Part shown: positions 30,644 to 37,280 of the stretch, in pieces
How positions within the stretch are numbered: position 1 is the first letter of the stretch
Layout of the letters: each line of letters begins with the position of its first letter
DNA from: CAZUDO01 sp964618895
GTDB taxonomy: Bacteria > Desulfobacterota > Binatia > DP-6
DNA: 37,280 bases
Reading direction: 5' to 3'
Assembly (NCBI GenBank): GCA_964618895.1
Contig: CAZUDO010000121.1
Coordinates: forward strand, 1-37,280
Notes under the pieces: generated by a model
What the model was told of the DNA's origin: nothing
The model's input: the letters and a program-made list of their open reading frames with translations, nothing else
Databases searched by the model: none
Translations under genes and position numbers: made by a program

Positions 30644-32160
30644 TTGAACTGCTGGCGGAGCACGCCCGTCTGCACCTTGTTGGCGGCATTGCGCGGCAGG
30701 GCAGCGACGAACTCAATCCGGCGCGGGCGCTTGAAGCCGGCGAGCCGCGTGCCCGCGAAGCTGGCGAGCGTCTCGCCGTCGACCACGAGGCCGTCGCGGC
30801 GGACGACGATGGCGGTCACCTGCTCGCCCCAGCGCGGGTGCGGCGTGCCGATCACCGCCACGTCGGCCACCGCCGGGTGGGTGCGCAGCACGTCTTCGAC
30901 CTCTCCCGGCGACACGTTCTCGCCGCCGCTGATGATGATGTCCTTCGCGCGCCCGGTGAGGAAGAGATAGCCGGCAGCGTTCTGCGTGCCGAGGTCGCCG
31001 GTGTGCAGCCAACCGTCGCGGATGGTGGCGGCGGTGGCGGCCCGGTCGCGGTAGTAGCCCTGCATCACGGTCGGGCCGCGGACGACGATCTCGCCCTCGG
31101 CGCCGCGCGCCGCGAGCGCGCCGTCGGGCCGGCGGATGGCGACCACGACGTACGGGTTCGGGCACCCCACGGTGCCTTCATGATCGAACACGCTCGTGCC
31201 GCGCGCCATGGCGACGCCATCGGTCGACTCGGTCTGTCCGTACGCCTCGACGATCTCGGCGTGCGGGAACATGCCGGCGAGCGCGCGCTTGGCCTCCATG
31301 CGTGTCGGTGCGCCGCCGACGCTCACCTTGGTGACCGTGCGGGCGACCGCCGCCGGTACATCGCCCTGCACCACCACGTCGGCCACCATGGCGCCGATGA
31401 GCGGCAGGTCGGTGATGCCGTGGCGCTCGACGGCCGCGAACACGGCGGCCAGGTCGAAGCGTTCGAGGAGCACCGCGGTGGCCCCCACGAGCACGCGGCA
31501 GAGGAGATGCGAGACCAGCACGGGGGTGTGCGTGAGCGGGCTCAAGCACGCGCCGACCCCTTCGGTCACGTCGCCGCGCGCCTGGCCACAGGCGAGTGCC
31601 GCCCACCACAGGTTGGCGTGCGTGATGACGGCCCCCTTGGGCGCGCCGGTCGTGCCCGAGGTGTAGGCGAGCACCGCCGTCGCCTCCGGCCGCGGCGGAC
31701 GGGGCGTACGCGCGCGCGCCGGCCGGCCGCGGACGAGCACGCGCGGCGACAGCGGCAGCGTCGGCTGGCACACGAAGGCGGAAACGCCCGCGCCCCGCGC
31801 GGCGGCGCGCGCGATCTCCGCCCGCGCCACATCGGCCACCACCGCCCGGGCGCGCGCGTGGTCGAGCAGGCGCACCGCCTCGTCCGCCGTCGAGCGCACG
31901 GCCAGCGGGACGGCGACGGCGCCAAGGCCCCAGAGCGCGAACAGGGTCGCCACCATCGCCGGCTCGTTGGCACACATGACGCCGACGTGGTCGCCTGCCC
32001 CGCAGCCCCGGCGCGCCAGCCACGCCGTCAGGCCGTCGACCGCATCCGCCAGCTCGCCGTACGGCAGGTGGCGTCCCGCGAACACGAGTCCGCCCTGGTC
32101 GCCGCGGCGCGCGTGTTGCAGGCGCAGATACGCCGGCGAGGTGGGGAGCAGCACGGACAT
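30640..32160 (-). CDS. Acyl-CoA synthetase (AMP-forming, class I), first in pair
   Basis: 506 aa (MSVLLPTSPAYLRLQHARRG). Motifs: YTSGTTGAPKGAVITHANLWWAA (A3, canonical), AYGQTEST (A5), GWLHTGDLGTQNAAGYLFLTGRAKDIIISGGENVSPGEVEDVL (A7-A8) and LPRNAANKVQTGVLR with the catalytic Lys in NKVQTG (A10). Only about 30 % of its length looks alike to the next synthetase, so they are not recent duplicates. Probably different substrate ranges or sequential steps. It follows the alkylsulfatase-like gene after 53 bp, the largest gap but one inside the run. Confidence 0.93.
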   Translation of the reverse strand: MSVLLPTSPAYLRLQHARRGDQGGLVFAGRHLPYGELADAVDGLTAWLARRGCGAGDHVGVMCANEPAMVATLFALWGLGAVAVPLAVRSTADEAVRLLDHARARAVVADVARAEIARAAARGAGVSAFVCQPTLPLSPRVLVRGRPARARTPRPPRPEATAVLAYTSGTTGAPKGAVITHANLWWAALACGQARGDVTEGVGACLSPLTHTPVLVSHLLCRVLVGATAVLLERFDLAAVFAAVERHGITDLPLIGAMVADVVVQGDVPAAVARTVTKVSVGGAPTRMEAKRALAGMFPHAEIVEAYGQTESTDGVAMARGTSVFDHEGTVGCPNPYVVVAIRRPDGALAARGAEGEIVVRGPTVMQGYYRDRAATAATIRDGWLHTGDLGTQNAAGYLFLTGRAKDIIISGGENVSPGEVEDVLRTHPAVADVAVIGTPHPRWGEQVTAIVVRRDGLVVDGETLASFAGTRLAGFKRPRRIEFVAALPRNAANKVQTGVLRQQFK

Positions 32161-32213
32161 CGCGGGCCTGTGGTTACCCCAGCCCCGGCGGGTGCGGCAA
32201 GGATGCGGTCAGC

Positions 32214-34208
32214 TCACGGCGTGACGATGGGGAACCGTCCGTCGGGCTGGTCGAGCGTCGACAGCAACGACAGCAGCCCGAGGCGGCTGCCGTCCACGTC
32301 GAGCTGGTCGGAGAAGATGGTCTCGCGGAGCCCGGCCTGGCGCGTGACCACGCGCAGCAGCAGCTCGTGGGTCAGACGGACGGTAGCGTCGGCCGCCGGA
32401 TCGGCGTCGGCGCGCTGGTGGTGCAGCACGGAGTTGGCGAGCGTCACGACGTGGGTCTCGCCGGCGTCGGTGAAGACGAAGTTGATACGTACCTGCTTGC
32501 CCGCCGCGCGCGGGCCGTTCACGCTCGCCGCCAGCACATCGAAGAAGCGCGCCAGCGGCACCTGGCGCAGTAGCGCCATCAGGCCCGCGGGATCGATCAT
32601 CGTCGGGCCGACGCCGTGGCGCAGCTCGCGCGCCCCGGTCAGGTACACGTCGCGCCACGGGCCGGACTCGGCCTGGTAGCCGAGCTGATCGTAGGTGCGC
32701 GCCAGGAGGGCCCGCGGCTCGACGCGTGCGGGCTCCGCGAACACCAGGTGGTCGAGCAGCGTAGCCGCCCAGCGATAGTCGTTGGCGTCGAACGCCTGCT
32801 GCGCCTTCGCCAGCACGGCGTCCGGGCCGCCCATGGCGCCGACATAGCGCCGGGCCGCCTCGACCGGTGGCAGCGGGTCCAGATGGGCGGGATTGCCGTC
32901 GTACCAGCCGAAGTAGAACTGGTACACCGCCTTGGCGTTGTGCCGGACCGTGCCGTAGTAGCCGCGGTTGGCGAACGACGCGGCCAGGGGTTCGGGCAAC
33001 TCGAGCTCCTCGGCGATCTCCTGCGGCGTCTGGCCCGCGTTCGCGAGGCGGAGCGTCTGGTCGTGCAGGAAGCGGTAGGTGTCGCGCTGTCCGGCCAGGT
33101 AGTCGCGCACGCGCGCGTTGCCCCACACCGGCCAGTGGTGGCTCGCGAGCACCACCTCGGCGTCGCCGAAGCGTGCCAGCGCCTCGTCGATGTACCCGCT
33201 CCAGCGCAGCGCGTCGCGCACCTTGGCGCCGCGCAGCGTGTAGAGGTTGTGCATGGTGTGCGACACAATCTCGGCGCCGCAGTAGGCCTTGTGGTCGGGG
33301 AGGTAGAAGGCCAGCTCGGCGGGCGCCTCGGAGTCGGGCACGTACTGGAACACGAACCGCACGCCGTCGAGCGTCAGCTCCTGCGGCGTATGATCGATCA
33401 GGTCGGTGGGCGGGACCAGGCCCGGCCGGCCGCGCGCGACCCCCTTGCCGAGGCCGGTGTCGACGTGGCCCCGCTCCGAGCGGGCGAGGTCCATGCCGTA
33501 CATGAACGTGGCGCGCCGGCCCATGGCGGTGCCGGCGAGCAGGTTCTCGCTGGTGACCTCCTCGACGAAACCGCGCGGCGCCACGACGCGTACCCCCTCG
33601 CGCGGCGTTCCCGCGGGCAGCACCGCGTCGATGCCGCCGAAGTGGTCCAGGTGGCTGTGCGTGTAGACGACGGCCCGGATCGGCAGCGCGCCCAGGTGTG
33701 CGCGCGCGAGCGCCAGCGCCGCCGCCGCCGTCTCCCGGGCGGTGAGCACGTCGACGACGATCCAGCCCGTCTGCCCGCGGATGAGCGTTAGGTTGGAGAC
33801 GTCGTAGCCGCGCACCTGGTAGATGCCGTCGGCAACCTCGAACAGCCCATGGATGCCGTTCAGCTTCGCCTGGCGCCAGAGGCTCGGGTTGACGCTCGGC
33901 GGCGCGTCGCCGGTGACGAAGCGGTAGGCCCGCATGTCCCAGACGATGCCGCCGCCGTCGCGCTGGATGACCAGCTCGGGCGCACTGGCGATCAGGCCGC
34001 GGCGCGCGTCGTCGAAATCCTGCGTGTCGGCGAGCGGGAGCCGCGCTGCCACGGCGGCGTTGGCGGCGCGGGTGGCCGGCGTGGGCGCGGTGTGGCCGTC
34101 GGCGTCGGCGTCCGGACCGGCGGGGAGCGGCGGCGGTTCGCGATCGCGGCCGCAGGCCGCGAGCAGGCCGAGCAGAAGGGCAAGAAGGACCGCACGCATC
34201 GAGTCCAT
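32214..34208 (-). CDS. Lipoprotein alkylsulfatase-type metallo-beta-lactamase-fold hydrolase
   Basis: 664 aa (MDSMRAVLLALLLGLLAACG). Lipobox LAAC with the Cys at 19 predicts a lipoprotein; an ATG three codons later is possible. The metallo-beta-lactamase domain has THSHLDHFGG (H184, H186, D188, H189), the zinc site of SdsA1/BDS1-type alkylsulfatases. Further on come the DHKAYCGAEIVSHTMHNLYTLRGA and LASHHWPVWGN motifs. A central alkyl-sulfatase dimerisation region and a C-terminal SCP2-like lipid-binding domain (about 540-660) complete the family's order. Family enzymes hydrolyse alkyl sulfate esters to the alcohol and sulfate. It would act at the envelope, feeding an alcohol or acid to the downstream ligases (inference). 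9 bp after the binding-protein gene. Confidence 0.92.
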   Translation of the reverse strand: MDSMRAVLLALLLGLLAACGRDREPPPLPAGPDADADGHTAPTPATRAANAAVAARLPLADTQDFDDARRGLIASAPELVIQRDGGGIVWDMRAYRFVTGDAPPSVNPSLWRQAKLNGIHGLFEVADGIYQVRGYDVSNLTLIRGQTGWIVVDVLTARETAAAALALARAHLGALPIRAVVYTHSHLDHFGGIDAVLPAGTPREGVRVVAPRGFVEEVTSENLLAGTAMGRRATFMYGMDLARSERGHVDTGLGKGVARGRPGLVPPTDLIDHTPQELTLDGVRFVFQYVPDSEAPAELAFYLPDHKAYCGAEIVSHTMHNLYTLRGAKVRDALRWSGYIDEALARFGDAEVVLASHHWPVWGNARVRDYLAGQRDTYRFLHDQTLRLANAGQTPQEIAEELELPEPLAASFANRGYYGTVRHNAKAVYQFYFGWYDGNPAHLDPLPPVEAARRYVGAMGGPDAVLAKAQQAFDANDYRWAATLLDHLVFAEPARVEPRALLARTYDQLGYQAESGPWRDVYLTGARELRHGVGPTMIDPAGLMALLRQVPLARFFDVLAASVNGPRAAGKQVRINFVFTDAGETHVVTLANSVLHHQRADADPAADATVRLTHELLLRVVTRQAGLRETIFSDQLDVDGSRLGLLSLLSTLDQPDGRFPIVTP

Positions 34209-34217
34209 GCGGGCAAC

Positions 34218-35318
34218 CTACGGCTCGTGCAGCCCGACGAACACCGTTCGCCCGCCCGCGATCCGCCGCAGCACCAGCCAGTCGCCCTTGTACGCCTTGT
34301 GATCGTACGGCCCGAGGCTCATGTGCGTGCGCGGGCCGCCGTTCACGGCCGGCAGCAGGCGCACCTTCTCCAGGCCGTCCTTTACACCGCGGGGCGTCAG
34401 CAGCGGCGCGCGCGCGATGCCCTCGGCAATAAGCCGCGCGGTGTCGTAGCTCAGCGCCGTGACGGTGTGGTCGCGACGCTGGCCCATGCGCGTCGCGAAG
34501 CGGTCGAAGACGGGCTGCAGGCGCGGGTTGTCCTCGCACATCTGATCGATGCCGACCCAGCCCTCGAGCGCGACCATCCACTCGGGCTTGGCGTAGCAGA
34601 ACTGGAACGCGGTGGTCATGATGCGCGGCGGATCCCAGCCGAGATTCTCGAACATCGGCCCCATCAGGATGGTCGGGTAGCCGTAGCCGAGGTACGCCAG
34701 ACAGTCGGGCCCCTGGTCCCGGACCTTCCGCAGCACGCCCTCCAGGTCGTCGGGAATCTGGGTGGTGTACGCTTCGATCAGGATATCGAGCTGCTCGCGC
34801 GCCGCGAACCAGCGGAAGTTGGACGCGTACTCGACCCCGCCCGGCGACTGCTCGTGGAGCATGCCGACGGTGCGATAGCCCTGGCGGCGGATCCAGGTCG
34901 CCATCATGGCGGCCTCCTCGGCGAGCCCGCCGTTGCCCAGGTTGAAGCAGAACTCGCCGTGGTAGCGGTCGGTGCCTGTCCAGGTGACGGCGGGCACGCC
35001 CAGCTGGTTGATCACCGGCGCCAGCGCAAGCGAGTTGTCGGTGACCAGCGGGCCGATCACGGCCAGCACGCCGGTGTCGACCAGGCGCCGGTAGCCGTCG
35101 ATCGTGTTCTTCGCTTCCAGGCGCGGCAGGCCGATGGCCTCCTCGACCACCAGCTCGACGGGACGCAGGATGACGCCGGCGGTGTGCGCCTCGTCGAAAC
35201 CCATGCGCAGGCAGGCCAGGAAGTCGGCTTTGGTGCCCATGTCGATGTCGATGAGCACGCCCACTTTGACCGGCGCGAAGGCCAGGCCGTGCGGCAGCTT
35301 CTTGGCTGCGTCGCTCAC
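34218..35318 (-). CDS. Leu/Ile/Val-type periplasmic-binding-fold protein lacking a signal peptide
   Basis: 366 aa from GTG 35318 (MSDAAKKLPHGLAFAPVKVGVLIDID). Type I binding-protein fold: VKVGVLIDIDMG, AVIGPLVTDNSLALAPVINQLGVPAVTWTGTD, QGYRTVGMLHEQSPGGVEYA, LSYDTARLIAEGIA. It resembles LivK-type ABC substrate-binding proteins, but residues 1-20 are polar and no hydrophobic leader appears upstream in frame. No permease or ATPase genes are present. A cytoplasmic sensor or amide-type ligand-binding protein (as in AmiC) is as likely as transport. Its GTG overlaps the GNAT stop (GTGA). Confidence 0.85.
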   Translation of the reverse strand: MSDAAKKLPHGLAFAPVKVGVLIDIDMGTKADFLACLRMGFDEAHTAGVILRPVELVVEEAIGLPRLEAKNTIDGYRRLVDTGVLAVIGPLVTDNSLALAPVINQLGVPAVTWTGTDRYHGEFCFNLGNGGLAEEAAMMATWIRRQGYRTVGMLHEQSPGGVEYASNFRWFAAREQLDILIEAYTTQIPDDLEGVLRKVRDQGPDCLAYLGYGYPTILMGPMFENLGWDPPRIMTTAFQFCYAKPEWMVALEGWVGIDQMCEDNPRLQPVFDRFATRMGQRRDHTVTALSYDTARLIAEGIARAPLLTPRGVKDGLEKVRLLPAVNGGPRTHMSLGPYDHKAYKGDWLVLRRIAGGRTVFVGLHEP

Positions 35319-36100
35319 AACGTCCCCACCCACACGCGGTACTCGGTCGGGGTGACGAACCCCATGCGTTCGTAGACCGGCCGGCCCATCGGCGACGCCT
35401 GCAGGTTGGCGAACGCCCCGCCGCGCCGGAAGCCCTCGCGCACCGCGGCCCAAGCGACCGCCTCGGCGTAGCGATGTCCGCGCTGCGCGGGCACGGTCCC
35501 CACCCAGCCGATGCCCGCCACGCCGTGCGTGACGTACACCGCGGCCGCCGCCACCGGCGCGCCGGCGACGTAGCCGACGAAGCCCTGCAGGTGCGGCGCG
35601 CACACGCTCTCGAGGGCCGCGAACGAATCGTCGGCCATCGCTTCGGGCTGCTGGAAGGTGGCGTAGGCCTCCGCGGTCACGCGCAGGTAGTCGCGTCGCC
35701 CCTGGTGGTCGACGGCGGGGCGGATCTCCAGCCCCGGCGGCGCGCACCGGGTGCCCGGGTCGTCGAGGAGCGCCATCCCCGGCAGCGACACGAGCTGCAC
35801 GAAGCCGCGCGCCTGCAGGGCCGCCTCGAGCGCCGGGTCGGCGTGGGCACGGGTCCAGATGGAGAACACGCGGTCGTGGCGGACGTAGAAGTCGCGCACG
35901 GCGGCGACGAGCGTGTCCACCTCGACCGTGTCACGCACCATGGTCATGTTGTGGAAGGAGGTCCCGTGCGGGCTCACGCACATCGTGAGCGCGCCCGTCT
36001 CACGCACCTCACCGCCGCGACCCGTGCGGATGATGTCCCGGAACATCTCCCACATGTTGAGATCCATCCGGCGCAGCAGCGACTGCCGGTCCATCGCCAT
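35315..36100 (-). CDS. GNAT-family acetyltransferase
   Basis: 261 aa (MAMDRQSLLRRMDLNMWEMF); ATG 36094 is an alternative. The first 110 residues are variable. Residues about 125-258 hold the GNAT fold: GYVAGAPVAAAAVYVTHGVAGIGWVGTVPAQRGHRYAEAVAWAAV, where the acetyl-CoA loop is QRGHRYAEA (Q/R-x-x-G-x-G/A, with Tyr at the third position), and PVYERMGFVTPTEYRVW at the end. Substrate unknown. Its ATG overlaps the previous stop by one base (TGATG), and its own stop overlaps the binding-protein start, so it is inside the operon. Confidence 0.88.
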   Translation of the reverse strand: MAMDRQSLLRRMDLNMWEMFRDIIRTGRGGEVRETGALTMCVSPHGTSFHNMTMVRDTVEVDTLVAAVRDFYVRHDRVFSIWTRAHADPALEAALQARGFVQLVSLPGMALLDDPGTRCAPPGLEIRPAVDHQGRRDYLRVTAEAYATFQQPEAMADDSFAALESVCAPHLQGFVGYVAGAPVAAAAVYVTHGVAGIGWVGTVPAQRGHRYAEAVAWAAVREGFRRGGAFANLQASPMGRPVYERMGFVTPTEYRVWVGTL

Positions 36101-37002
36101 CAGCCGACGACGAACGGCACGCCCGGTGCGCCGCAGCCGCACGCCGCCACCGCCCGGGCCGGGATGTCGGTGGCGTAGCGCAGCAGCGGCGCATCGCCGG
36201 CCGGTACGGTGAGTGCCAAGGTGCCCGCGTCGGCGGGACGTCCGCTGGCATCGTCGACCACCTCGGCTAACACGCCGTCCTCGGTGTGGAACCGTCCCTC
36301 CCCGCACGTGACCGCGACGAAGCTGGTGGCCTCGGGAACGGCGAGCCAGGTGCGCTGCCAGCCCGTGAACCCGGCCGGCGGCGCCGGGGCACCGCCCGCA
36401 CTCCCCCGACGAAGCCACACGATGCCGCGCCACCACGCCAGCTCGCCCTCCGGCACCGCCGCGAACCAGCGCGCCGCCGTCGCCTCCTCGAGCACCATCA
36501 CGTCCGGCCGCACGCGCAGGACCAGCTCCCACCCCTGCCGCGCCGCCGCGTCGGCGTCAATGGTCCCGAGCGGCACGTCGAGCGCGCCAATGTCCTCGAC
36601 CACGTCGCCGAGCAGGAGTGCCCCGGGCGTGACCAGCGCGCCAGCGAGCGTATTGGCGACCCGCATCCCGGGCCGGATCCCGACACGCCCGAGCAGCCGC
36701 GCTCCGGCCGCCCGCTCGCGCGCCAGATCCGCCGCCGACCACGCCAGCACCAGCAACATCTCCCCGCTGCCAGCTGTCCCCACCCGCACCGGATTTCCCG
36801 CCGCCCCGACCCGTCGCGTCCCGAGCGGCAGATGTGCGAGCTGGTCAGTCAACAGCTCCGCCCGCCGCGTGAGCGGCAACCGCGCGAGCGCCGCCCGCAC
36901 ATCCCCGCCGACGGCGACACGCACCCGATCACGATAGAACGGCGGCGGCGATCCGAGCACGCGCTCGAGCGCATCGGGATCCAGTGGAAGCGCGGACTGC
37001 AC
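36100..37002 (-). CDS. Short PaaK-like protein without C-terminal domain (ligase C)
   Basis: 300 aa (MQSALPLDPDALERVLGSPP). It resembles the N-terminal part of phenylacetate-CoA-ligase-like proteins: PPFYRDRVRVAV, LPLTRRAELLTDQLAHLPLGTRRV, GTAGSGEMLLVLAWSAADLARE (the phosphate loop, altered), RPGMRVANTLAGALVTPGALLLGDVVEDIG. The usual adenylation core and C-terminal lid that continue for another 120 residues are absent; the end reads PLLRYATDIPARAVAACGCG. It may be a pseudoenzyme, a scaffold or a shortened ligase. It is the first gene of the run, transcribed toward GNAT with a one-base overlap. The 46-bp gap upstream holds the start of a divergent small ORF. Confidence 0.75.
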   Translation of the reverse strand: MQSALPLDPDALERVLGSPPPFYRDRVRVAVGGDVRAALARLPLTRRAELLTDQLAHLPLGTRRVGAAGNPVRVGTAGSGEMLLVLAWSAADLARERAAGARLLGRVGIRPGMRVANTLAGALVTPGALLLGDVVEDIGALDVPLGTIDADAAARQGWELVLRVRPDVMVLEEATAARWFAAVPEGELAWWRGIVWLRRGSAGGAPAPPAGFTGWQRTWLAVPEATSFVAVTCGEGRFHTEDGVLAEVVDDASGRPADAGTLALTVPAGDAPLLRYATDIPARAVAACGCGAPGVPFVVG

Positions 37003-37048
37003 GCCGCCGAGTTACTCCAAAGCCACTTCCCACGGCAAGGAACGCCCA

Positions 37049-37198
37049 ATGGAACGGACGGTATCGACCCGCGCCGGTGTGGGGCGGCCAGCCGCGGTCA
37101 TGTGGCTGTGGGTCGCGATCATCGGCGACTACGTGGCGTGGTCGGCGGCGAAGTGGTGGCGGTTCCGGTCGGGGCGGTGGAAGCACATCCGCGTGTAG
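37049..37198 (+). CDS. Small 49-residue ORF, possible single-span membrane peptide
   Basis: The frame from ATG 37049 to TAG 37198 encodes MERTVSTRAGVGRPAAVMW and a Trp-rich hydrophobic stretch (about 18-36, VMWLWVAIIGDYVAW) followed by a basic tail (KWWRFRSGRWKHIRV). AAGGA is 7 nt before the start. The pattern (short, one helix, positive tail) suits a small membrane protein. No homologue recognised. Confidence 0.45.
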   Translation: MERTVSTRAGVGRPAAVMWLWVAIIGDYVAWSAAKWWRFRSGRWKHIRV

Positions 37199-37229
37199 GA
37201 GCTGCGGGCGAGTCTCGACTCGGTTGTGC

Positions 37230-37280
37230 ATGGGCGCTATGGTCGGCGCCCTCGCATGTTCGGTTGCGGCCTCACTCGGT
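37230..37280 (+). other. Possible start of an exported-protein gene at the right edge
   Basis: ATG 37230 reads MGAMVGALACSVAASLG to the window end, which has signal-peptide-like composition. No ribosome site at proper spacing. Too short to judge. Confidence 0.15.

Overview
The window is a GC-rich (roughly 70 %), densely coded bacterial chromosome segment. No rRNA, tRNA, CRISPR array, transposase or phage gene was seen. The secreted proteins have Thr-run linkers, 'CGNG/GEECDG'-type Cys motifs and a CYKIK/FCVP domain. They sit next to PaaK-like ligases, a P450, LLM-oxidoreductase and alkylsulfatase genes and a PaaX-type regulator. Together this suggests an uncultured lineage formerly lumped with Deltaproteobacteria (Binatota / Desulfobacterota_B-like). 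That placement is inference from gene style, not from a marker gene.

Layout. 1-4.2 kb (minus): decaying cell-surface genes. These are an NHL-repeat protein with a degenerate second copy of part of it, a DUF1566 protein with a 1-nt frameshift in its signal peptide, and a HepT-like toxin remnant. 4.2-9.1 kb (minus): a giant protein with two tandem AAA/STAND-like ATPase modules. 9.3-11.9 kb (minus): a secreted nitrilase-fold plus sialidase-like-repeat fusion in which the catalytic Cys position is Ser. 12.0-12.7 kb (plus): a Phd/VapC toxin-antitoxin pair. 12.7-15.7 kb: orphan PilT (minus), a BCP-type peroxiredoxin and an MFS carrier (both plus).

15.7-20.7 kb (minus): a five-gene run read as PaaK-like ligase A, PaaK-like ligase B, a MOSC protein with an internal gap, cytochrome P450 and exported MsrB. 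20.7-22.0 kb (plus): a wrecked LLM-oxidoreductase, then a Cys-less isochorismatase-fold protein preceded by a perfect 16-bp tandem repeat. 22.0-24.2 kb (minus): two paralogous secreted proteins with a C-terminal CX4CH cytochrome-like domain. 24.3-26.3 kb (plus): a DXD glycosyltransferase and an unknown membrane protein.

26.3-37.0 kb (minus): a tightly packed nine-gene run. In order of transcription it encodes a truncated PaaK-like protein, GNAT, a signal-less Leu/Ile/Val-type binding protein, a lipoprotein alkylsulfatase-type metallo-hydrolase, two acyl-CoA synthetases, a crotonase, a PaaX-like regulator and a fatty acid desaturase. Four junctions overlap by 1-4 nt. This is the best candidate for a coherent, poorly described system: lipid or alkyl-ester hydrolysis at the envelope, CoA activation, crotonase modification and acyl desaturation under PaaX-type control. 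The substrate cannot be read from the sequence. A 49-aa plus-strand ORF and a window-edge ORF follow.
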